Origin: an uncultured Lachnospiraceae bacterium
Lineage (GTDB): Bacteria; Bacillota; Clostridia; Lachnospirales; Lachnospiraceae
DNA length: 64,000 bases
Assembly: GCA_902794095.1 (NCBI GenBank)
Contig: CADBFZ010000010.1
Span: 26,688 to 90,687, forward strand
Direction of reading: 5' to 3'
The position numbers were made by a program, and so were the translations under genes. Positions 35,519-44,598 of this stretch are shown here, one piece after another (within the stretch, counting starts at the first letter, position 1; each line of letters opens with the position of its first letter). The notes beneath the pieces were generated by a model, which was not told the origin of the DNA, ran no database searches, and worked only from the letters and a program-made list of their open reading frames with translations.

Positions 35519-36438
35519 AACATCTTAACGGGTGAAAGAATACGCTGAGCAGGGTCGCTTTCGTAAACTGCGGCAAAGCTGTTATCGCTGTGATAGATCC
35601 TGAATTCTTTTTTCGAGGATTCGGATATGCTTTCCGTGAAGTCATCGTATGAAAGCTTATTTCCGTTTTGAAGCTTCTTTTCTGCTTCTGCGGTAACTGT
35701 CAGTGCAGGGAGCTTTTCAAAAACAGTATCAACGCTCATGAGATAATCCATGAGTTTATCTTCATGACCTTCATCTCTTAAATGCCTTATCTCCTCAAGG
35801 CTTACTGCATTATCAAGAGTGAAAGGACCTACTGCGCTTCTTATAAGTGACTGCATGCATCCGCCGCATCCAAGATCCCTTCCGATATCATCGCAAAGAG
35901 ATCTTATATAGGTTCCTTTTGAACAAAGGACTTTTATCTTAACGACAGGAAGTGTAATATCAAGAACTTCGATTCTGTGGATCGTAACTTTTCTTGCTTC
36001 CCTCTCAACAACCTGTCCGCTTCTTGCTAAGTCGTAAAGACGTCTTCCGTCTTTTTTTAACGCAGAATACATGGGAGGGATCTGATCAATCTCGCCGAGG
36101 TAGCGGTTAACTGCATTTTTAATCTGCTCTTCCGTAAGAGCATTTACCGCATCCGGATCTCCGCCCGTAACTTCTCCGGTAACATCAAGTGTATCGGTAG
36201 TCTTGCCAAGGAGAAGCTCTGCTATGTATTCCTTATCCCAATCGGTAATCATGCCGCATACCTTGGTGGCTTTACCGAGTGCAACGGGAAGGACACCCGT
36301 GGCCATGGGATCTAAGGTTCCGGTATGTCCGCTTTTTCTCTGACGGTATACGCCGCGAACAACCGCTACAACATCAAAGGAGGTGTATCCCGCCTCCTTT
36401 GATATGTTAAGTATTCCGTTAATTCCCGAATCAGGCAT
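35515..36438 (-). CDS. truB: tRNA pseudouridine(55) synthase
   Basis: About 307 residues. It changes U55 of tRNA to pseudouridine. The catalytic aspartate is in the motif GHTGTLDPMATGVLPV. The KEYIAELLLGKTTDTLD and GTYIRSLCDDIGR motifs and a C-terminal PUA-like region follow. I choose the ATG at 36438, which overlaps the nrnA stop by eight bases and has AAGGAG upstream; a start ten codons earlier lies inside nrnA and is less likely. It sits in the ribosome-maturation operon. Confidence 0.95.
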   Translation of the reverse strand: MPDSGINGILNISKEAGYTSFDVVAVVRGVYRQRKSGHTGTLDPMATGVLPVALGKATKVCGMITDWDKEYIAELLLGKTTDTLDVTGEVTGGDPDAVNALTEEQIKNAVNRYLGEIDQIPPMYSALKKDGRRLYDLARSGQVVEREARKVTIHRIEVLDITLPVVKIKVLCSKGTYIRSLCDDIGRDLGCGGCMQSLIRSAVGPFTLDNAVSLEEIRHLRDEGHEDKLMDYLMSVDTVFEKLPALTVTAEAEKKLQNGNKLSYDDFTESISESSKKEFRIYHSDNSFAAVYESDPAQRILSPVKMF

Positions 36439-37414
36439 CCTGCTCTTCTCCTTCAGGGGAAGCATCAAGCTGCTTTTCGATATACTTGGAAAGATTGTTT
36501 ACACAATCATATACGTTACCGCTCATGTTACATCCGGCTGCTCTTGCGTGTCCGCCGCCGCCGAACTTCTCAGCGATCTTTGCAACGTTTACTTTCTCGG
36601 AAGATCTCAAGGATACTTTATATTCCTGATTTCCGACTTCATACATAAAGATTGAAACCTCGGCTCCTCTGATATTTCTGAGCTGGGAAACAATACCTTC
36701 AAAATCCTTGCTTACTACGCCGTAGAAATCCTGGGTTCTCTTATCGAGCCAGCTCACAACGCATCTGTCATCCATGAATCTGACGCTTTCCATGAGACAT
36801 CTTCCCAGTATCTGTGACTGAAGATAAGTCTTCTCATAGAAACATCTCTGGATGAGAGAAGGGAAATCAAAACCGTACTCCATAAGTTCCGCAGCTCTTC
36901 TCATGGTGTCGGGTGAAGTGCATGAGTACTGGAAAACACCGGTATCGGTTACCATTCCGGTATAGATGCATTTTGCAACTTCGACATCCACATACTTCTT
37001 ATCGAAAAGAGTATAGAGAAGTTCGCAGGTGGAGCTGATGTCGGGATCGATCTCGTTACAATCTCCGACTCCGGTTTTATTGCTCTCGTGATGATCGATA
37101 TTGATGGTTTTAGCAGCGGCATCAAAATACTTGCCGGGCTCACCGAGTCTTTCTCTGCTGCAGTCGAGTACGAAATATACATCGTAAGGAGCAGCATCAG
37201 GGAACTCTCTCTTAATCTCGGAATATCCGATCTCACCATCGAAAATAGTGGGGATGGGATTTTCGAGATATACATCAACAGTCGCTTCAGGCATTGCATT
37301 AAGCAAATACTGTCTGAGAGCAAGGCATGAAGAAATGGCATCGCCGTCAGGTCTGATATGACCGCTGATGCCTATTCTCTTAGCGCCTTCACATTCTTTT
37401 AAAATATCTAACAT
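36431..37414 (-). CDS. nrnA: DHH family bifunctional oligoribonuclease/PAP phosphatase
   Basis: A 327-residue DHH/DHHA1 phosphoesterase. The metal sites are in SGHIRPDGDAISSCLAL, YFVLDCSRERLG and NIDHHESNKTG, and the DHHA1 domain ends with FGGGGHARAAGCNM. It breaks down short RNA oligomers and 3'-phosphoadenosine 5'-phosphate. Start and rbfA stop overlap by one base (TAATG). Placement between rbfA and truB is standard in Firmicutes. Confidence 0.94.
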   Translation of the reverse strand: MLDILKECEGAKRIGISGHIRPDGDAISSCLALRQYLLNAMPEATVDVYLENPIPTIFDGEIGYSEIKREFPDAAPYDVYFVLDCSRERLGEPGKYFDAAAKTINIDHHESNKTGVGDCNEIDPDISSTCELLYTLFDKKYVDVEVAKCIYTGMVTDTGVFQYSCTSPDTMRRAAELMEYGFDFPSLIQRCFYEKTYLQSQILGRCLMESVRFMDDRCVVSWLDKRTQDFYGVVSKDFEGIVSQLRNIRGAEVSIFMYEVGNQEYKVSLRSSEKVNVAKIAEKFGGGGHARAAGCNMSGNVYDCVNNLSKYIEKQLDASPEGEEQDA

Positions 37415-37800
37415 TAAATGTCCTCGTCATCATCTACATGTCTTGCTTCATCATCCGCAATGATCTCGTCGATCTTGTGAATCATATCAACACCGTATTC
37501 AACGGTGGAGTCGGATATGAATGTAAGAAGCGGAGTGTTTCTCATATTCATACGCATTGCAAGTTCATGTCTGATATAACCCGAAGCTGACTCAAGACCT
37601 TTGATGGTATTGTCTCTGTCCTCATCAGAACCGAGTACGGATATCCATACCTTACAGGTCTTAAGGTCGGGAGCTACATACACATCGATGATGCTGGTCC
37701 AGGGGCTGACCCTGGGATCCTTAACATCACGAATGATTGAAGCGAGTTCCTTCTGAACTTCGGAATTAAGTCTTATATTTTTTATACTGTTTTTTCTCAC
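37414..37800 (-). CDS. rbfA: Ribosome-binding factor A
   Basis: A 128-residue single KH-like protein that helps mature the 16S rRNA 5' end. Family motifs: [22 protein letters not shown] at the N-terminus and [16 protein letters not shown] in the middle. The start is a GTG that overlaps the infB stop codon (GTGA), so it is translated by coupling. The acidic end is normal. Confidence 0.95.
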   Translation of the reverse strand: MRKNSIKNIRLNSEVQKELASIIRDVKDPRVSPWTSIIDVYVAPDLKTCKVWISVLGSDEDRDNTIKGLESASGYIRHELAMRMNMRNTPLLTFISDSTVEYGVDMIHKIDEIIADDEARHVDDDEDI

Positions 37801-40757
37801 GTTCTGGGAACCTCAACCATAATGTAGGCCTCTACGCGATCCTCTTCCTTGATGGCATCGAAACCGTCAAATACAAGACCGCACTCGAAACCTTCTTTAA
37901 CTTCCTTAACGTCATCCTTGAATCTCTTGAGTGAAGAAAGAACTCCTTCGTAAACGATATCCTCGCCTCTGGTGATACGAACCTTGCAGCCTCTCTGCAT
38001 GATACCGTCGAGTACGTAGGAACCTGCAATGTTTCCGATTGCGGATGCCTTGAAGATCTGTCTGATCTCCGCATGTCCGAGAATCTTCTCTTCGAATACG
38101 GGATCGAGCATTCCCTTCATAGCACGCTCAACATCCTCGATTGCCTTATAGATGACATCGTAGCATCTGACATCGACGTTCTCCTGCTCAGCCTTATCTC
38201 CGGCTGCGCTGTCGGGCTTAACGTTGAATCCGATGATAATTGCATTGGATGCACCTGCAAGAGTGACGTCGGATTCATTGATGGCACCAACGCCGCTGTG
38301 GATGACCTTAACAACAACTTCTTCATTGGTAAGCTTGAGGAGTGACTCCTTAAGAGCCTCAACTGAACCCTGTACGTCTGCCTTGATGATGATATCAAGT
38401 TCCTTGAGGTTCTCCTCCTTAATCTTGGAGAAGAGATCTTCAAGGCTCATGCGGCCCTGGGTCTCAGCAAGCTTCTGCTTCTTATTCTCTGCAGTGTAGG
38501 TATCTGCATAGGACTTAGCTTCCTTATCGGATGCGTGTGCAAGGAATACCTCACCTGCTTCGGGTACGGAACTGAGTCCGAGGATCTCTACGGGAGTAGA
38601 AGGACCTGCGGTCTTAACGTTCTCACCCTTATCGTTGATCATTGCTCTTACCTTACCGTGAGCAGCACCTGCGGAAATGAAATCTCCGATGTGAAGAGTA
38701 CCCTTCTGTACAAGAACGGTAGCAACGGGACCTCTTCCCTTATCAAGCTGTGCCTCGATAACAACGCCTCTTGCTTTTCTGTTGGGATCGGCCTTGAGCT
38801 CAAGTACGTCTGCGGTAAGAAGGATCATATCAAGCAGGTTGTCGAGTCCGTCTCCGGTCTTAGCGGATACGGGAGCAAATACGGTTGATCCGCCCCAATC
38901 CTCGGAGATGAGTTCGTACTCTGAAAGTTCCTGCTTAACTCTGTCGATGTTAGCTGAAGGCTTATCGATCTTGTTGACTGCAACGATGATCTCTACGCCT
39001 GCTGCCTTAGCATGGTTAATAGCCTCAACGGTCTGGGGCATTACACCGTCGTCTGCTGCGACAACGAGAATTGCGATATCCGTTGAATTAGCACCACGCA
39101 TACGCATTGCGGTGAATGCTTCGTGTCCGGGGGTATCAAGGAAAGTAATGGACTTGCCCTTAACATCTACGGTATATGCACCGATGGCCTGAGTAATACC
39201 GCCAGCCTCGCGCTGTGTTACATGAGTCTTTCTGATAGCATCAAGGAGTGAAGTCTTACCATGGTCAACGTGACCCATTACACAGACAACGGGAGGTCTC
39301 TCGGTCATCTTGCTGGTATCTTCTTCGTCCTCTTTGAGGAGCTCTTCGATTACGTTGATCTTAACTTCATGCTCGCAGAGGATCTCGTACTCCATAGCGA
39401 TGTTTTCTGCATCTTCGTAAGAGATCTCCTGGTTAACGGTAACGATCTTACCGGTGAGGAAAAGCTTCTTGATGATGTCGGAAGCCTTCATCTTCATCTT
39501 AGCAGCAAGATCACCGATGGTGATGGTATCGGGAAGAGTGATTACCTTGATCTGCTCCTCTACTACCTCTTCAACCTTCTTCTCAGGCTTGATGAAGCGT
39601 CCTGCCTTCTTGCTGCGTGACAGTTCTTCCTCGTTATAATTTATATCTTTGTGCTTGCTGTTTCTTTCTTCGTTTCTACGTCTCTGGTCGCGGCTGCCCT
39701 TGTTCGATGTAGGACCGTCTGAGGTAAAGATCTTGCCTCCGCCAGCACCTTTGCCGTTTCCGAATCCAGCTCCCGGTCTGCCATTTGGTCTTTGATTTCC
39801 ATTGCCACCAGAAAAGCCCCTGCCAGGAGCTCCAGCGTTAAAACCACCCCTCTGAGGATTTTGCGCCCCCTGGAAAGAGTTCGTACGCCCTGTCTGATTC
39901 TGCCTGAAGTTACCGCCATTCTGGCCTTTTTCCGAGTTGTTCTGGCCATATCCGTTTCCTCCGCGATATCCGCCCTTTGAACGCTGTCCGGGTCTGTCGT
40001 TAATGCTGATGGAACGATTATCTCTTCCGCCCTGATTTCTGTTCTGGTCGTTATTTGCGGGGCGATTGTTATCCTGAACAGGCTTATTCTCCTGCTTTAC
40101 TTCGTTGTTAGAAGTATTTACGGGAGCGGTCTGCTCCTGAATCTTCTCCTTAGGCTGCTCATTAACCTCAGGCTTAGGCTTTCTGGGATTCTGAATAGTC
40201 TTGGGATCCTGAACCATATTTACGGAAGGGGTATCGGAAGGAGCGGTCAGAGGTTTGATGATCCTTCTGGCCTCAGGTCTTCCTGACTGCATTCCGGGAC
40301 GGTTGTTCATCTGAACACCGGGTCTGGACTGATTATTCATTCCGCCCTGCTTAGGGTTTGCAGGCTGTCCGGTATAAGCCTTGGCAGGCTGATTAGAAGT
40401 ATTCTGAGCCTGGGGCTTACCGTTCTTATTGTTAACGATTATGATCTTCTTTCTGGGCTGAGCATCCGCACCACCATGAGCAGGCTTAGCTTCAGGCTTC
40501 TTCTCGGAAGAAGCATTCTCTTTAGCCTCGGCCGGTTTCTTCTCTTCCTTGCTCTCTGCAGGAGCGGGCTTAGGTGCTTCAGCAGCCTTTGCACTGTTTT
40601 TTGCTCCGAACTTGGCTCTGAGCTTATCGGCCTCTTCATCGGAAACCGAACTCTGATGGGACTTTACTTCCATTCCCATCTCAATAGCAGCAGCTACAAC
40701 ATCGCTGCTCTTAATGCCTAATTCTTTTGCAATTTCATGTAATCTGGGTTTTGCCAT
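37797..40757 (-). CDS. infB: Translation initiation factor IF-2
   Basis: A 986-residue GTPase that places initiator tRNA on the 30S subunit. The N-terminus has the IF2N motif, followed by a very long Asn/Gly/Gln/Pro-rich region (~80-390) of low complexity. A second IF2N domain starts near residue 405. The G domain begins around 490 with G1 [14 protein letters not shown], then DTPGHEAF, and NKIDKP, and domains II, III and the C-terminal fMet-tRNA domain follow. The gene starts three bases after ylxQ. Length is on the long side because of the spacer. Confidence 0.97.
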   Translation of the reverse strand: MAKPRLHEIAKELGIKSSDVVAAAIEMGMEVKSHQSSVSDEEADKLRAKFGAKNSAKAAEAPKPAPAESKEEKKPAEAKENASSEKKPEAKPAHGGADAQPRKKIIIVNNKNGKPQAQNTSNQPAKAYTGQPANPKQGGMNNQSRPGVQMNNRPGMQSGRPEARRIIKPLTAPSDTPSVNMVQDPKTIQNPRKPKPEVNEQPKEKIQEQTAPVNTSNNEVKQENKPVQDNNRPANNDQNRNQGGRDNRSISINDRPGQRSKGGYRGGNGYGQNNSEKGQNGGNFRQNQTGRTNSFQGAQNPQRGGFNAGAPGRGFSGGNGNQRPNGRPGAGFGNGKGAGGGKIFTSDGPTSNKGSRDQRRRNEERNSKHKDINYNEEELSRSKKAGRFIKPEKKVEEVVEEQIKVITLPDTITIGDLAAKMKMKASDIIKKLFLTGKIVTVNQEISYEDAENIAMEYEILCEHEVKINVIEELLKEDEEDTSKMTERPPVVCVMGHVDHGKTSLLDAIRKTHVTQREAGGITQAIGAYTVDVKGKSITFLDTPGHEAFTAMRMRGANSTDIAILVVAADDGVMPQTVEAINHAKAAGVEIIVAVNKIDKPSANIDRVKQELSEYELISEDWGGSTVFAPVSAKTGDGLDNLLDMILLTADVLELKADPNRKARGVVIEAQLDKGRGPVATVLVQKGTLHIGDFISAGAAHGKVRAMINDKGENVKTAGPSTPVEILGLSSVPEAGEVFLAHASDKEAKSYADTYTAENKKQKLAETQGRMSLEDLFSKIKEENLKELDIIIKADVQGSVEALKESLLKLTNEEVVVKVIHSGVGAINESDVTLAGASNAIIIGFNVKPDSAAGDKAEQENVDVRCYDVIYKAIEDVERAMKGMLDPVFEEKILGHAEIRQIFKASAIGNIAGSYVLDGIMQRGCKVRITRGEDIVYEGVLSSLKRFKDDVKEVKEGFECGLVFDGFDAIKEEDRVEAYIMVEVPRT

Positions 40758-40760
40758 TAA

Positions 40761-41084
40761 TTAACATTCCTCCTCAAAAAGCTCAGGTGCCGCCTTCATT
40801 ATCGCACGACACAATCCTTCATCTTTTACCGCAAGAGCACTTCGCAGATCTTTGCCCACAGCTCTCCCTAGTGATTCCCTGTCGGCATAGTATGCATACG
40901 GAACTTCATAGTATTTACACTTGTCCGTATACATTTTTTTCGAACCGTCGGATGCATCACCTGCTATCACGACGCACATCGCCGTTCCGTCCCGAATACT
41001 TTCGAGAACCTGCGTTTCACCGCCGGCAATGTTGCCGCTCTTTTGTGCGATTCCAAGAAGTGATAATACTTTGTCCTGCGTAAT
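40761..41084 (-). CDS. ylxQ: YlxQ-like L7Ae-family RNA-binding protein with no canonical start codon
   Basis: About 107 residues of an L7Ae/L30e-type protein, standard between ylxR and infB. The body reads VLSLLGIAQKSGNIAGGE at the N-terminus, then VVIAGDASDGSKKMYTDKC and a conserved GRAVGKD. In this frame there is no ATG, GTG or TTG between the ylxR stop and Met at 40979, which would cut off the first 35 residues of the domain. A perfect AAAGGAG sits at 41093-41087. The likely starts are ATT at 41084, ACG at 41081, or CTG at 41102, which overlaps the ylxR stop. I place it at the ATT as a working choice. Translation is probably coupled to ylxR. Confidence 0.75.
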   Translation of the reverse strand: MTQDKVLSLLGIAQKSGNIAGGETQVLESIRDGTAMCVVIAGDASDGSKKMYTDKCKYYEVPYAYYADRESLGRAVGKDLRSALAVKDEGLCRAIMKAAPELFEEEC

Positions 41085-41098
41085 AACTCCTTTGGCGG

Positions 41099-41371
41099 TC
41101 AGCTTTCCGCCAGTCTTTTCTTGATATATTCGGATACTTCCGAAACGGTATCCTTCGAAACCTGCATCTTGAATGCTTTATTGAGAGCCTGCTTTTTTAC
41201 AGCCTTTTCAAGGCACTCTTCATTTAAGCATATGTATGCTCCGCGGCCGTTTGCACGTCCGGTCTCATCAGCCCCTATAACTCCCTGCGGATCCTTGACG
41301 ATTCTTATCATCGTTTTCTTGTCGCGAATGTTTCCACAGCCGATGCATGTTCTCGAAACTTCGGATGCCAT
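41099..41371 (-). CDS. ylxR: YlxR (DUF448) RNA-binding protein
   Basis: A 90-residue protein of the YlxR family. It has the N-terminal SRTCIGCGNIRDKKTMIRIV with two cysteines, and GRANGRGAYICLNEECLEKAVKK near the middle. It binds RNA and is found between nusA and ylxQ. The start overlaps the nusA stop by one base (TAATG). Its role is a minor regulator; the function is known only partly. Confidence 0.94.
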   Translation of the reverse strand: MASEVSRTCIGCGNIRDKKTMIRIVKDPQGVIGADETGRANGRGAYICLNEECLEKAVKKQALNKAFKMQVSKDTVSEVSEYIKKRLAES

Positions 41372-42525
41372 TATTCCTGTACTTCCTCTTCGGATACTTC
41401 CTCTGCTACTTCATCGAATGCTTCATCCTCATCATCCGAATACTCGTAGTCCTCATAACGGAATCCGGGAGCATCCTTAGCCTGTGACTCTGATTTGATG
41501 TCAATCTTGTAGCCGGTAAGACGTGCTGCAAGACGAGCGTTCTGTCCTTCCTTACCGATTGCAAGAGAAAGCTGGTCATCGGGAACGACAACCTTAGCGG
41601 TCTTCTCATAAGGATCTGCAAATACGGCGTTTACGGAAGCGGGGGAAAGTGCATTCTGAACAAGGTTTCCGGGGTTGTCATCCCAGCAAACGATGTCGAT
41701 CTTCTCATCATTGAGCTCACTTACGACAGCACCTACTCTGTCTCCGTTCATACCAACGCATGCTCCAACGGGATCAACGTCGGGATTATTGCTCCATACG
41801 GCAATCTTGGAACGGCTGCCGGGCTCACGTGCGATGCTTCTGATCTCTACGATACCGTCTGAAATCTCGGTAACTTCGTTCTCAAAGAGGCATCTTACAA
41901 GCTCGGGATGAGTACGGCTTACGCTGATACGGGGTCCCTTGGGAGTGGACTTAACATCAAGTACGTAAACTTTGAGTCTGTCTCCGTTCTTATATCTCTC
42001 ACCGGGAATCATCTCTGACTCTGCAAGGATTCCGTCTGCCTTGCCGAGGTTGAGGCTTACATTGCCGCCAACATAGTGATTAACGGTTCCGGTAACTACA
42101 TTCTTTCTTCTGCCTGAGAACTGATCGAATACTGCGTGTCTCTCCTCCTCACGGATCTTCTGGAGAATTACGTTCTTCGCACTCATTGCTGCGATACGAG
42201 TAAGTTCCTCGGACTTAATATCAACCTGTACAACGTCTCCGATCTGTGCATCGGGCGCAATTGCCTGAGCATCTTCAAGAGAGATATCCTCAAGAGGGTC
42301 CATAACATCATCAGCGGTCTCGACAACGGTCTTCTCCGCATAGATGCGGTGATCGCCGGTCTCACGATTGACCTCTGCACGTATGTTCTTGATGTTCTCA
42401 TTTCTGCCATACAGATTGCGGCAACCTGCAACAAGAGCATTCTCGATAGCATCGAAGATTGCTTCTCTGTCTATGCCTTTTTCCTTTGCAAGCAGATTAA
42501 GACTCTCAATAAGTTCGCTGTTCAT
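41371..42525 (-). CDS. nusA: Transcription termination/antitermination factor NusA
   Basis: A 384-residue RNA polymerase-binding protein with an N-terminal domain ([21 protein letters not shown]), an S1 domain ([18 protein letters not shown]), KH1 ([24 protein letters not shown]) and KH2 ([11 protein letters not shown]... [17 protein letters not shown]). A short acidic tail with Glu/Asp and Tyr follows. The ATG at 42525 begins the canonical domain; a long frame starting at 42705 runs through the rimP end and is rejected. It is 28 bases after rimP. Confidence 0.96.
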   Translation of the reverse strand: MNSELIESLNLLAKEKGIDREAIFDAIENALVAGCRNLYGRNENIKNIRAEVNRETGDHRIYAEKTVVETADDVMDPLEDISLEDAQAIAPDAQIGDVVQVDIKSEELTRIAAMSAKNVILQKIREEERHAVFDQFSGRRKNVVTGTVNHYVGGNVSLNLGKADGILAESEMIPGERYKNGDRLKVYVLDVKSTPKGPRISVSRTHPELVRCLFENEVTEISDGIVEIRSIAREPGSRSKIAVWSNNPDVDPVGACVGMNGDRVGAVVSELNDEKIDIVCWDDNPGNLVQNALSPASVNAVFADPYEKTAKVVVPDDQLSLAIGKEGQNARLAARLTGYKIDIKSESQAKDAPGFRYEDYEYSDDEDEAFDEVAEEVSEEEVQE

Positions 42526-42553
42526 TTTGTTTTTCCCTTTTCCCTTTCTGTTA

Positions 42554-43051
42554 TTAAAAATCCAACGACAGCTTGATCTGAGCGATATCATTTCGCTGCC
42601 AGACCGATGTGATTTCTGTTTCGGTATCTTCAATGGTGATCGTATCCTTATCGAAGGCTTTAAGTATTCCTGCGATGGATTTGGATTTGATGGAACTTGA
42701 TTCATCCTCGCGAATCACCATTTGTTTGTAGAATGAGATCTCTACGGACTCGCCGATTGATTTCTCCAGATGTCTGTCCTTCGAAAGTGTTCTTCCGAGG
42801 CCCGGACTTGAAACTTCCAATATGTACTGTTCATCGATCAGTCCGGATTCATCCAGTTTGGTTTCAAAAGCGCGACTGACGTTTTCGCAGTCATCGATGG
42901 TTACTCCGCCTTCCTTATCGATGTATGCACGAAGATACTTTTCACCATTCTCCGTGACATATTCGACATCGTATACCGACACACCGTAGGTTTCGGTAAC
43001 GGGAACGAGGAGCTCTTCAGCTTTCTTGGCTATCTGTTCGGCTTTGCCCAT
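42554..43051 (-). CDS. rimP: Ribosome maturation factor RimP
   Basis: A 165-residue protein that helps assemble the 30S subunit. The N-terminal domain includes VSVYDVEYVTENGEKYLRAYID, and the signature DCENVSRAFETKLDE with EVSSPGLGRTL in the middle; the C-terminal Sm-like domain follows. The ATG at 43051 has a strong GGGAGGG before it and is better than a start seven codons earlier. It is the first gene of the operon down to ribF. Confidence 0.95.
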   Translation of the reverse strand: MGKAEQIAKKAEELLVPVTETYGVSVYDVEYVTENGEKYLRAYIDKEGGVTIDDCENVSRAFETKLDESGLIDEQYILEVSSPGLGRTLSKDRHLEKSIGESVEISFYKQMVIREDESSSIKSKSIAGILKAFDKDTITIEDTETEITSVWQRNDIAQIKLSLDF

Positions 43052-43072
43052 AAGCACCCTCCCAACAAACAA

Positions 43073-43100
43073 GTAAGAGTGGCCGTGTGGCCACTCTTAC
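43073..43100 (-). promoter_or_regulatory. Perfect leader hairpin upstream of rimP, possible attenuator
   Basis: GTAAGAGTGGCC (43073-43084) and GGCCACTCTTAC (43089-43100) form a perfect 12-pair stem with a four-base loop. On the minus strand it starts about ten bases after the predicted start point, is followed by a T-rich TTGTTTGTT, and ends 22 bases before rimP. It is a terminator-like leader element of an operon that encodes NusA, which itself acts on hairpins. Confidence 0.7.
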
Positions 43101-43116
43101 ATCAACTACTTAACAT

Positions 43117-43145
43117 AATGTATACCCTGCATAAGGCATTGTCAA
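43117..43145 (-). promoter_or_regulatory. Promoter of the rimP-ribF operon
   Basis: On the minus strand TTGACA (43145-43140) is perfect and TACATT (43122-43117) is 17 bases downstream. The start point would be near 43110, so the hairpin at 43073-43100 is in the first 40 bases of the RNA. The promoter begins four bases after the stop codon of the preceding gene. Confidence 0.8.
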
Positions 43146-43148
43146 GTG

Positions 43149-44501
43149 TTATCTGGGCATCTGAGGGTTTGCAAAAAAGTTTTTCAGATACTCTTTATAT
43201 TGCGAATATTCAACAAATCCCGTCATATTTACGATATCCGCATATCTGTGGAAGTACTCTTTGCTGAATACTATGTGGAACATCTTTGGAACCTTCTTAA
43301 AGGTCTTGGCTATGGCTTCTTCCGAACCGTAGATATTGAAGATCTCATAATAAGGCAGGAACGCGTTGATGAACATCTTCTGGGCAGGGGTTCCGTAAAG
43401 AGGAATCTGCAGGCATTCCTTCTTACCCAAGACGGGTTTGATGATATATACGGATCCGTTTTCTGCAACCATCCAGAAGCGGTCCCATTTATGCATGCCT
43501 TTTACGTTCGGGAATTCTCTGAGTACGTAAACAGGGATTACCATCTGTACTGTTTTCCCCTGAAGGAAATCCCTTACCTTGGAAGGAAGTTTGGGTGCAA
43601 TGAGGGGCTTTTCCTTATCGTATCCGCCGAATATCTTCTTAAACAGTGCCCTTACGTATATGTTCTCAAAGTATTTAACCGCCATATACGCTGTCCTGAA
43701 AAGGAATGCGGAAATGATGACGATCAGCGCAGATATGAATATATAGAACGCGGGCATGAACACTGCCATCAGGATAAAGAATCCGACAAGTGCAAGCTTT
43801 GCTCCAACCCATAAAAACGAAACAAAAGGAACCAGGGTGCATACAGGTACCATGATGATATCGATAAGAGCAAAAAGATACCTGACAAGGAAATAAATGA
43901 CCAAAGTGATCACTAAGACTGCAAAGCAGACCAGGGCGCTGATTCCGGAACTTATCAATCTCAGCGCAGAACCTGCCGCATGTAGACTTGATTTGCTACC
44001 GACATTTGCTGCCATCTGTGACATTACGATTATGACCATCATAATGCCGTTTACTTTCTTCTGGGATGTTTCGATCGCACATCCTATGGCGTTGGTCTTG
44101 CTGAAAGCCTTGAGGATAAGGGGCACTCCGAACCAAATGAGAAGGAAAATACAGATATAAGTGTTTTCGAAAACACCAAATGAAAATCCGGACAATTTGT
44201 CGATTCCCATGATGCCGGCATTTCCGCCATAGGTTGCTCCAAGGGATGATGCGCTCATGATTATCATTACCCACGACAGATCTATGCCGCCGAAATATCC
44301 GCATGAAACAATGGGTCCGAGAGCGGCTCCGAAGGTTCCGCCGTAAGTTGCAACGATTCCTGTTCCGTCGATATCCTCCGCATGAACGGAAGTCATCTGT
44401 CCGTAGAACAGCATTGAGAAAACAATACAAAGCGTAAGGCAAAAGAAAATATATCTCTTATTCTTAGAATAGATCTCGGAAAAAATCTGTCCGTAAGTCA
44501 T
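43149..44501 (-). CDS. Multi-pass membrane protein of unknown function
   Basis: A 450-residue protein. Seven to eight membrane segments lie in the first ~290 residues, with a small Gly-rich external loop after the first segment (GTGIVATYGGTFGAALGP and SLGATYGGNAGIMGI). A mostly soluble, basic and aromatic C-terminal domain of about 150 residues follows, including RDFLQGKTVQMVIPVYVL and FWMVAENGSVYIIKPV. I do not recognise the family. The start has AGAGGAG at a good distance. It stands alone between the peptide operon and the rimP promoter, with no clear terminator. Confidence 0.7.
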   Translation of the reverse strand: MTYGQIFSEIYSKNKRYIFFCLTLCIVFSMLFYGQMTSVHAEDIDGTGIVATYGGTFGAALGPIVSCGYFGGIDLSWVMIIMSASSLGATYGGNAGIMGIDKLSGFSFGVFENTYICIFLLIWFGVPLILKAFSKTNAIGCAIETSQKKVNGIMMVIIVMSQMAANVGSKSSLHAAGSALRLISSGISALVCFAVLVITLVIYFLVRYLFALIDIIMVPVCTLVPFVSFLWVGAKLALVGFFILMAVFMPAFYIFISALIVIISAFLFRTAYMAVKYFENIYVRALFKKIFGGYDKEKPLIAPKLPSKVRDFLQGKTVQMVIPVYVLREFPNVKGMHKWDRFWMVAENGSVYIIKPVLGKKECLQIPLYGTPAQKMFINAFLPYYEIFNIYGSEEAIAKTFKKVPKMFHIVFSKEYFHRYADIVNMTGFVEYSQYKEYLKNFFANPQMPR

Positions 44502-44522
44502 CTTGCGCTCCTCTCGATATTT

Positions 44523-44552
44523 GGTGACACGGGGTCGGACCCTCTGTCACAC
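44523..44552. repeat. REP-like palindrome
   Basis: GTGACA (44524-44529) pairs with TGTCAC (44545-44550), with GGGT and ACCC pairing inside. The GTGACACGGGG...TCTGTCAC layout resembles a widespread Firmicutes extragenic palindrome of the type moved by REP-associated Y1 transposases. It lies between the peptide operon terminator and the unknown membrane protein. No such transposase is in this window. Confidence 0.5.
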
Positions 44553-44581
44553 AAAAATGCACCGGAAAATAATCCGGTGCA
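44553..44581 (-). terminator. Terminator of the opp-pepF operon
   Basis: TGCACCGG (44558-44565) and CCGGTGCA (44574-44581) form an eight-pair stem, followed on the minus strand by five T, 18 bases after the pepF stop codon. Confidence 0.88.
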
Positions 44582-44598
44582 TTAATAATACCATATTC

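Noticed and set aside
40761..40979. ylxQ starting at the Met at 40979
   Set aside because: This would delete the first third of the L7Ae domain, while the sequence upstream in frame clearly encodes it.
42525..42705. A 60-residue N-terminal extension of NusA
   Set aside because: It overlaps the end of rimP in another frame and is not like NusA; the ATG at 42525 starts the conserved domain.
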